This document shows positions 57,401-64,000 of a stretch of 64,000 bases of DNA, in pieces (position 1 is the stretch's first letter; each line of letters starts with the position of its first letter). Both the position numbers and the translations under genes were made by a program. This stretch comes from Branchiostoma lanceolatum. Lineage: Eukaryota > Chordata > Leptocardii > Amphioxiformes > Branchiostomatidae. The DNA lies in assembly GCF_035083965.1 (NCBI RefSeq), contig NC_089739.1, positions 10,466,001 through 10,530,000 on the forward strand, written 5' to 3'. The notes under the pieces are model-generated. The model searched no databases, was not told where the DNA came from, and saw only the letters and a list, made by a program, of their open reading frames with translations.

Positions 57401-60400
57401 TGAAAGTCTTCTCACCAAGAAACTTTTATAGTCCTGTGTGTCAGTATCAATTCTCTATATATGCTTAATATTGGTCTAATGAAACAAAACATGAACTGGA
57501 CAGGATCAGGTCCAGGTTCAGGTCCGGACCTGAACCTAAATCTCTGGACCTAAACTTGGACTTGGACCTTATCAAGCCGAACCGGTATCCACCCCTACTG
57601 TCTACTCATTCTGGAGTCATAAAATCAATCATTATCTAATTGAGTGGTTAGCACTCTAGCCTCTGGAACTAGAAGCCGCGAGTTCGATCCCAGCTGTGTC
57701 GCCAACATGCGCCCTACCGGAAACGGTCGCAGACCTTAGAACGGGACATTAAGCTGCGGTCCAATATCCATTGCGCTTGTCGAGAATAGCTTAGACTAAG
57801 GGATTTCCCTGGTACAATGAACCTGTAAATATCGTGCATGGCGTCTGTCTTCTCCGTCAAGACCAGTGGAAGATTAGCTCTTCAACACAAATCTTTACGC
57901 TAAGCCCGAGCGAGGTTGGAACCCCTGTCCTTTGGATCCATTTTGAGAAACTATTTGCACTCTCCTTTTTCTACAGTGACCATCTCGTTTGAGAACTACC
58001 GCATGGTTCACCCTGCTGAGACAGAGGACAGCAGTGAGAGTGATGAAGACCTGGAGGATGCTTGGGACCACGGTACTGAGAATTTATCCACTTCTCTTCT
58101 TAACAAAACTTATTTCATTGACAATGATCTGTATTTGCACATTCCTGACAACATGGGCTAAATGCAGTATAGCATGTAGTTTCAATATTACATGAAATGT
58201 ATAATTAAGTTCACTTCACAGCATAGACTGAGACATGGACTCCCTATTAATAGTTTGGTTTTGCAAACTGTTTTGTTTTAGTGTTATGGATAAAACAAAG
58301 ATGACGGCCTTCTGGCTACGATAATCACATGCAAGATAGTCTCCGCCTTTTAAAACACGAAGCTCCTCCCCCAAGAGCACGATCTGGATAGACACCCTTG
58401 ATTATCCCAGACGCGCTCAGCTGGAGCACATCCTGGATATCCCAAACCTGCACTCATGGCTTGGGACGTGTTTGGGATATCCCGAAACTGCTCCAGAGCG
58501 TGTTTTCGATATGGAGAGCGGTTTTTGGATACAACAGGGGGGAGCAGTGTGGAGTTTGTGGATGAAATGGGGCATTCTAAGGCTTTCTGAAGGGAAAGAA
58601 TTACTGTCAGACTGGTCACAGTTGAAGACTGTGGTCAGTGTGGCCACATGTGACATACATGTAGTACTTGTAGCATCCCTGGTCAATACGAATTTTGGCA
58701 ACACTTCAGGGGCAAGCCTAAGGGTATAGTATAATTATGCTTGTCAGAGGATCTGTTCCCCAGAGTAACTTACTTTTATATGCCCACAGAGTAAGCGTTA
58801 ATAGGTGCCTGTGGTATTTAACAGACGGCGCATTAAGACACTGGCCGCAACCAGCCGAACGTGTGGTCAGGAAAATATATACAATGCGGGAACTATGTCA
58901 CCACCACTGTGTGAGTGTCTGTGGGGTTTAACAGACGTCGCATAAAGAAACTGGCCACAACAAGCCAAACGTGTGGTCAGGAAAATATATATATATACAA
59001 AGCGGGAACTATGTCACCGTAATTGTATTAGGTGTCTGTGGTATTTAACAGACGGCGCATTAAGACACTGGCCACAACCAGCCGAACGTGTGGTCAGGAA
59101 AATATACACAATGCGGGAACTATGTCACCACCACTGTATGAGTGTCTGTGGGGTTTAACAGACGGCGCATAAAGAAACTGGCCACAACAAGCCAAACGTG
59201 TGGTCAGGAATATATATATATACAATGCGGGAACTATGTCACCGCAATTGTATGAGCGTCTGTGGGATTTAACAGACGGCGCATTAAGACACTGGCCACA
59301 ACCAGCCGAACGTGTGGTCAGGAAAATATACACAATGCGGGAACTATGTCACCACCACTGTATGAGCGTCTGTGGGGTTTAACAGACGGCGCATAAAGAA
59401 ACTGGCCACAACAAGCCAAACGTGTGGTCAGGAAAATATATATATACAATGCGGGAACTATGTCACCGCAATTGTATGAGCGTCTGTGGTTTTTAACAGA
59501 CGGCGCATTAAGACACTGGCCACAACCAGCCGAACGTGTGGTCAGGAAAATATATACAATGCGGGAACTGTGTCACCGCAATTGTATGAGCGTCTGTGGG
59601 GTTTAACAGACGGCGTATTAAGAAACTGGCCACAACCAGCCAAACGTGTGGTCAGGAAAATATATATATAGACAATGCATAGACAATGCGGGAACTATGT
59701 CACCACAATTGTATGGTGGTGCATGAAGAACTGGCCACAACCAGCCAAACGTGTGGTCAGGAAATTATACAAAATACGTCACTGCAGTTGTACCACAACC
59801 AGCCAAACAAGTGGTCAGGAAAATATGTACAATACGGAAACAGAGGGCAACGTAGCTGTGTGTCTGTTTGATATAGCGGACGACAACTAAAGAAACTGCA
59901 TTATAAAAGCCAAACTCGCGACCAGGAAGGTATGTACAGTAAGAAAAAACGATTTCGTAACTGTATAATTGCCTAGGCGATTTAACGGAGCGGGCGGGTG
60001 GGTTGTCAAGCGTTCTGTTCGCGGGATTGGACTTAGAGCAAGTGTGTGCGGCCTGCTAAGGGTCTGGCGCTACAATGAATAAATGCCTCGTGTACAGAGA
60101 CCACCCGCAGGAGTGTCAGACAGATAGCTTAGTAACTATGGCAACTGTCTGGGACTACGTGGGAAATGGTTCGTTCTCGCTTCACGTCAGAAACCCGGCT
60201 TTGCCATGCAGTTTTGCCGGGCAAATGGCTTTCTGACTTCCAGCTTGTCTTAGCTAGTTCACACTTAATCAACCACAGAGACCACATGTGTTTGGCGGTA
60301 TATACAACCTTATATTCTGGTGCACACAAACAATGGTACAGCATCAACACGTGCGACGCATGGGGTAAGACAGAAATTGTCTGGAATACATTGCCAAAAG

Positions 60401-63353
60401 TCTTATGCCCAGAACCCGGCCAATATACACGCCTAACTGCGTGGTAGACCGGCATCCAGACCGCGCGTGGAGAGGCTTGAATGCTTGATATGTTTCCACA
60501 AGAGGGTATAAGTAACAGGCCAATCGGGCACTAATTGTGCCGTACTACAAGGGAAAGAAAATTTTGGGACGGAACATTCTTAGATACATTTCAGCTTGCG
60601 ATCTAAAATCCCCCGGATACTTTTGTAGTATTGTAGATTTCCCATGTCGGACAGATGTATTCCGTCGGGTTGGTAGTTATGGGGGTTACATCGCCAAAGT
60701 CGTCTGTGGTCCCACACTGTGACCTTGGGGTAATCCTTGACTAAATCCTTCAATATGTCCGAGAATTTCTGGAGGCGCGTAGGAAAGTCAGGCATGTTAG
60801 GTGGGTTCACTGGCCGGCATAGGGGTGCGCCTAGTATGACAGATTGTACTGCCTGGATGTTTTGAAGGGAAAACGCCAGGCCGGCGAGGTTTTGGGCTAC
60901 AAGCTCAGGGCTTAATGCCCGATTTGACAAGTCAACGACACCAAGCTCTACATAAACTATATCATACGGAAAATCTCGGATGTAGGGCAGTAGACGAGAC
61001 CTATAGCGTGGAATGTTGCAGCCTGGAATGCTATAGAAGTCCACGCAGGCCCTTGATAACCAAAAATCCCGCGAAACCGCACGACCGGCCTGAGTCGTAG
61101 TTCTTGCACGGATAAAAGCCTCTAATCGTCTAATGAACGAGTGTCCAGAGATAAGGACCGATCTATGACCGTCGTCCATTTGACTCAAAAGATAGAACTC
61201 ACCGCGTAGTCAGTAGCGGGTCTGCAGGGCACGGTGATGTCTCCCGGGCCGGAATGCGGCACTGCGCCGGGATGCGGGACTGGAGGGCACGGTGATGTCG
61301 GGCCGGCAAGTTGTTCCAGTAGACCGGAATGTCAAGGTTTCAGTTCACGAGATTGAGCAGTGAGAAAGGCGGATCCCGGCAGAAGTAGTCCGAGTTGTCA
61401 AGCACTCTGTTCGCAGAAGTAGTCCGAGTTGTCAAGCGTTCTGTTCGCGGGATTGGACTTAGAGCAAGTGTGTATAATCAGGGCATGGGGGCACAGCACC
61501 CTTCTTTCCCTCTTTTCAAAACGACCCTGTTTTTTTTTTTTTGCGACGCCTGAGGGGCAAGCCTAATAGTATACTTTATTTTCTTTTGTAGATAAACCTG
61601 TGACTGTACCCAAGCGAGGGTACACTGGCAGAGGACAAAACATGGTCACCAAACATGACGCCAAGATCTGTGGCCAGAAAAACTCAGCTAGGATGATGCA
61701 GGTTGGTGCTGTAGTGTCTAACATAAATTAAATAAGATAATTTTCTACTAATAACTATGGACACTTCATAGCCATCAATGTGTGTGAACGTAAGTTTGTA
61801 GCTTTGATCATTATGCACATGGAAAAAGTAGTTTCCTTGCAGTGTTATATGTGCCAAAATGCTGTATTTTGTCTTAGAAAAAAATCATATTAAGGGCAAT
61901 AAATTTGATGACGTCATCCATATGGTCCAATAATCAGATTTAGAATTCTTTCATGACCAGCTATTAATATTCAGTACTACAACAGTTCTTTCTCAATTCA
62001 CTAGTGACAAAAATGGAAAGTCAAAATGCCAATTTAGCCAGGGAGGAGACATTAAAGGCATCCAGAGTATTTTATGAGGCTTGAAACTTGAATTAGAAAA
62101 ATCAAATTTCTAAGTCATTCCTACACATAGTAAGTTCAATAACACTATATCATCACATATCGAAATTGATTTAGCAAAGATCCGATGTCGTTGTGTGGTG
62201 AGAACTTATAGAATATTCAAGCCCTAATAGACAGATCCTGTCTGTCCATCACAATTAGCGGTTCGACCAATGAGAGAGTGACAGCATGTCCGTGAAATAT
62301 TTACATTTTTATGTTTTAATTTCGCATTTCTACGTTTTGACTGAGGTGGGTGGGGCTATGGTATCTACGGTATTTAGAGTAGGCACGTGAAACTAAAAGA
62401 TCACCATGTAGTTTATTTTTGTGCCGCTTTTGAGCACTTTTGATACGAAATCCGCACGCAAATGTGGTAAACATTGGCATTGAATGTCAATTTCATAAAG
62501 ATTGCAGCAACTAGAATATTTCCAGTTTTCAAGTCTCATAGAATGCTCTGGGTGTCTTTGAGTGTCTAACACTATGCATTGTTGCACAGTTTCCCCCAGA
62601 CTTCCACAGTGGAGACAGTGTGGGAATGGTACTACCTAACCATGTCTACAACTCGCTGAAGGTCCACTCCTACAAAGAGGACCATCGAAGCCACAGGGTT
62701 CACGACAAGAAGGAAATCTCAACAGCTGTGAGTTGTTTTTTACCGTCCTTTGGAAGTTAAGTGAGCGGGGTAAAAAAAGACCTTCTAATTCTGTCTATCA
62801 GAATAAAAATTGGAAAGAAACCACGGTTTTGTTTTTAATGTAAATTGATGATACTCTTTACTATGGTTAAACACACTTAAAATCATCAGATGATTTATTT
62901 TACCAGCAGATCATTTTTTTCTCTAGCACATGTACCACAGTAGTCTTGTTTTTCAAGCAATTCATATCAGTTTTCTGACATCAACCGAACAATAACGATG
63001 GACCAATGGAATATATGACCTTAATTTTGCATGGCTGTGTTGCATAAAACCAAATTCATTTTGAGAATAGGTATAAAGTCAAATATCCGTAGATATTGTT
63101 GATATTTCAGTTCATCATTATTTTCAAACCTAAGAAACAAGAAAATAACCTTTTGTTCTGTTGCGTTATGAAAAAATGATATCCTTATAAGTTGTCTGAT
63201 TGAGGTGTTTTCTCTGTTGTTTTAGGAACAAGCTATTGACCCTAAGACTCGCCTCCTCCTGTACAAGTTGGTGAACGCTGAGATTCTGGAGTGCATCAAT
63301 GGCAGCATCAGTACTGGAAAGGAAGCATGTGTTTTCCATGCCTTTGGTGGGAA
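54463..63353 (+). CDS. RIOK3: RIOK3, atypical RIO-family protein kinase (5' part; gene runs off the window)
   Basis: Six exons join in frame: 54463-54701, 55476-55621, 57977-58072, 61592-61701, 62590-62727, 63226-63353. The N-terminal half matches RIOK3: SLTDVMSEELAKELHEEE, SDDLLLAQMLQREFDLEHD, VTISFENYRMVHPAE, an acidic Ser-rich stretch (EDSSESDEDLED), GRGQNMVTKHDAKICGQKNS, NHVYNSLKVHSYKEDHRSHR and AIDPKTRLLLYKLVNAEIL, up to the nucleotide-binding loop GSISTGKEACVFHAFGGK. In human RIOK3 the loop reads STGKES as I recall; here the last Ser is Ala. The catalytic part lies beyond the right edge. RIOK3 acts in the cytoplasm in pre-40S maturation and innate signalling (family knowledge). It starts head-to-head with FDFT1. 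Introns 2 and 3 carry large nested transposons. Confidence 0.95.
55085..55378 (-). mobile_element. tRNA-derived SINE, full-length, minus strand
   Basis: On the minus strand the head tggcgtaatggcaatgtgtt and B-box ccggttcaaattcag are followed by ggctctttacacgactttcc, taggttagggaggtccctcg and cctttcgaaaaagagcaag. It is the same family as 11750-12060. Confidence 0.75.
55653..57597. mobile_element. Outer hAT-like element in RIOK3 intron 2 (interrupted by a nested element)
   Basis: The ends TAGGGGTGGATACCGGTTCG and cgaaccggtatccaccccta are inverse. The flanks are CTACCTAC (55645-55652) and CTGTCTAC (57598-57605), a diverged 8 bp target duplication. The right arm carries gtccggacctgaacc palindromes like those at 38900. 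The left end is only 31 bp from the exon 2 donor. Confidence 0.75.
55811..57228. mobile_element. Inner 1.4 kb CAGGG-type element nested in the outer one
   Basis: The ends CAGGGCTCTCCC and gggaaagccctg are imperfect inverse copies. GTTTTG directly abuts both ends (55805-55810, 57229-57234). Sub-terminal gcgcgaagcgccc and gaggcgcagcgccc echo each other. The interior has a plus-strand ORF (56525-56782, with MSKQDGRRIAASEG) around a YY1-like aagatggccgcc, not recognised as any protein. There is no transposase. Confidence 0.7.
57640..57915 (+). mobile_element. tRNA-derived SINE, second family
   Basis: The A-box-like gagtggttagcactctagcc and B-box gagttcgatccc are correctly ordered. A distinct body follows with aacggtcgcagacctt, cattgcgcttgtcgag and agcccgagcgaggttgg. 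It ends about 60 bp before the acceptor of RIOK3 exon 3. Confidence 0.65.
58555..58765 (+). repeat. Repeat family E, left part (interrupted copy)
   Basis: The run gcattctaaggctttctgaa, cacagttgaagactgtgg and gaggatctgttccccag matches 14820-14955. The rest of the repeat resumes at about 61483 (gggggcacagcacccttc), so the sequence between is an insertion. Confidence 0.6.
58783..59930 (+). repeat. Minisatellite of about 112 bp, roughly ten units, with dimeric higher order
   Basis: Each unit contains aacagacggcgcattaag, ctggccacaaccagccgaac, gtgtggtcaggaaaatata and gcgggaactatgtcacc. Two variants alternate: 'gcattaagacactgg..accagccgaacg' and 'gcataaagaaactgg..acaagccaaacg', so the true period is about 223 bp over most of the array. 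The last units (59700-59930) are truncated and diverged. Confidence 0.92.
60002..60047. repeat. 46 bp direct repeat, left copy
   Basis: It starts gttgtcaagcgttctgttcg and ends cttagagcaagtgtgt. It is identical over 46 bp to 61428-61473. Confidence 0.95.
60580..61188 (-). CDS. SGNH/GDSL-type hydrolase-like ORF (202 aa), probably transposon-borne
   Basis: A single uninterrupted minus-strand ORF starts MSQMDDGHRSVLISGHSFIR. Block I-like VLISGHSFIRRL has the GxS position of SGNH hydrolases. DIVYVELGVVDLSN sits where the Gly/Asn blocks lie, and PDGIHLSDMGNLQYY holds the C-terminal Asp-x-x-His catalytic pair (DGIH), all in the expected order (family knowledge). It has no introns, unlike the host gene, and is read against RIOK3. 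Similar short SGNH ORFs accompany Ngaro-type elements in aquatic animals. Enzyme activity is unproven: the Asn of block III is not clear (ELGVVDLS). Confidence 0.75.
   Translation of the reverse strand: MSQMDDGHRSVLISGHSFIRRLEAFIRARTTTQAGRAVSRDFWLSRACVDFYSIPGCNIPRYRSRLLPYIRDFPYDIVYVELGVVDLSNRALSPELVAQNLAGLAFSLQNIQAVQSVILGAPLCRPVNPPNMPDFPTRLQKFSDILKDLVKDYPKVTVWDHRRLWRCNPHNYQPDGIHLSDMGNLQYYKSIRGILDRKLKCI
61428..61473. repeat. 46 bp direct repeat, right copy
   Basis: It is identical to 60002-60047. A diverged partial copy (gttgtcaagcactctgttcg) sits directly before it at about 61394. Confidence 0.95.
61483..61535 (+). repeat. Repeat family E, right part
   Basis: The phrase catgggggcacagcaccctt continues the family E copy broken at about 58765 and ends in acgaccctg and a T run, 60 bp before the acceptor of RIOK3 exon 4. 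Confidence 0.5.
62054..62559. mobile_element. 506 bp TIR element in RIOK3 intron 4
   Basis: The left end aaaggcatccagagtatttt, then atgaggcttgaaac, is an imperfect inverse of the right end (gttttcaagtctcat, then agaatgctctgggtgtcttt) over about 45 bp. The interior shares phrases such as cgtgaaactaa and acgcaaatgtg with 21450-21540. The right end is 30 bp from the acceptor of exon 5. Confidence 0.65.
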
Positions 63354-64000
63354 GTAAGTCACTTTAAGCCAACACAATGATTAAGCCATGTTGTATTCAT
63401 GTAGAAACTAAGAAATAGAAAATTTTGCGACTTGTAAATATATGATAGTCAGATTTGAAAGCTGAGACTTGAAGTGAAATCATAATTTTAGCAGGTTGTT
63501 TTGAAAGTCAGTGTTGGAGTTAACGTTTGTTTGGCAATGTTTTACTGGAACGTTACATGCAGTAGCATGGCATGCACTGGTTTTCACACTGTTGTTTTTG
63601 GTGTGCCAAATACAATACTGTCTACTTATTACCAGTATACTTTTTATGTTCGCCGATTCGTTCAGACCCTTGCACATACATAATGTAGGACAGTATCAGG
63701 GTATATTTTTGTAAAGAGTGGTTAATAGCTTTTTTCCTTTTTCCTAACATGGTCAAGGCACCCCCTGGTACATGTGACCCCCATTTTATGTCCCTTCCGA
63801 AAGACCAGTACAGCCCCAACCGAGATGTCCTGACCCCAGGACTTGAATCAGGGTCTCCCAGTTACCAACTAATTACCAACTGTGAGGCTGCTACCAGTTG
63901 AGCCTCGTGCAGAAGTGGTATTAGTTAATGCTAGCTATATTTTTCTGTAATGTTTGATGTTATTGTGAACGACAGCAGTCAATTTTGATCAATCTTTATG
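63354..64000 (+). other. RIOK3 intron 6, partial
   Basis: It contains a minus-strand tRNA-like SINE (63735-63915) and no recognised exon. The next RIOK3 exon lies outside the window. Confidence 0.5.
63735..63915 (-). mobile_element. tRNA-like SINE fragment
   Basis: On the minus strand, ggctcaactggtagcagcct (A-box side) and ctgattcaagtcctgggg (B-box side) are in order and are followed by a short body. Confidence 0.5.

Larger units (their letters stand above)
58780..61480 (-). mobile_element. Composite inserted element with SGNH ORF, direct repeats and minisatellite
   Basis: The insertion splits repeat family E inside RIOK3 intron 3. From left to right it holds a roughly 112 bp minisatellite (58783-59930), a 46 bp direct repeat (60002-60047), a minus-strand SGNH-hydrolase ORF (60580-61188) and an identical 46 bp repeat (61428-61473), with a partial third copy near 61394. 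Ngaro/DIRS-type tyrosine-recombinase retroelements are known to carry SGNH-like ORFs and split direct repeats, so a non-autonomous relative is the favoured inference. No recombinase or reverse transcriptase is present. Confidence 0.55.

Noticed and set aside
1-64000. CRISPR arrays, prokaryotic operons, phage or plasmid features
   Set aside because: The regular repeats seen are micro/minisatellites without unique spacers, and genes are spliced animal genes, so prokaryotic systems are not expected.

Overview
The window is genomic DNA of an intron-rich animal. Small exons with phase-consistent GT-AG introns, many short terminal-inverted-repeat (TIR) elements, tRNA-derived SINEs and long simple repeats all fit an invertebrate deuterostome. 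A lancelet (Branchiostoma) is my best guess, from overall texture and vertebrate-like orthologs; I could not confirm it by search.

Layout: (1) 0.6-0.8 kb, a last or internal exon of a von Willebrand A domain gene, followed by several kb of repeats. (2) 6.5/12.3-16.2 kb, plus strand, a four-pass MARVEL-domain membrane protein; a 1.45 kb (CCTT)n/(CCAT)n block lies in the intron before its first transmembrane exon. (3) 33.6-22.1 kb, minus strand, a 16-exon TAF5L gene (LisH, TAF5 N-terminal domain, WD40), the SAGA/PCAF-complex paralog of TAF5; the joined exons give 551 codons plus stop. (4) 37.7-45.5 kb, plus strand, cathepsin B, with two tandem, equally long copies of the exon that follows the catalytic cysteine and that look mutually exclusive. 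(5) 53.5-47.6 kb, minus strand, squalene synthase (FDFT1), eight exons, 419 codons plus stop; the acceptor and start of its last exon are repeated in tandem inside the preceding intron. (6) 54.5 kb to beyond the right edge, plus strand, the 5' half of the atypical kinase gene RIOK3, head-to-head with FDFT1.

These are mostly housekeeping genes from unrelated pathways (transcription coactivation, lysosomal proteolysis, sterol synthesis, ribosome/kinase biology). CTSB and FDFT1 lie tail-to-tail here, as I recall they do in human 8p23.1, which suggests conserved chordate microsynteny. FDFT1 and RIOK3 share a divergent roughly 1 kb promoter region with CCAAT boxes, an SREBP-like half site and a YY1-like site.

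The introns and spacers are full of mobile DNA. There are hAT-like elements with 8 bp target duplications (one nested in another), Harbinger-like MITEs with TTA duplications, a TTAA element, long-TIR elements with 8-9 bp duplications, tRNA-derived SINEs, Penelope-like tails, LINE fragments, and a composite element in a RIOK3 intron. The last carries a 202-codon SGNH-hydrolase ORF, identical 46 bp direct repeats and a roughly 112 bp minisatellite. All coordinates come from hand reading; exon joins were checked by reading-frame phase.
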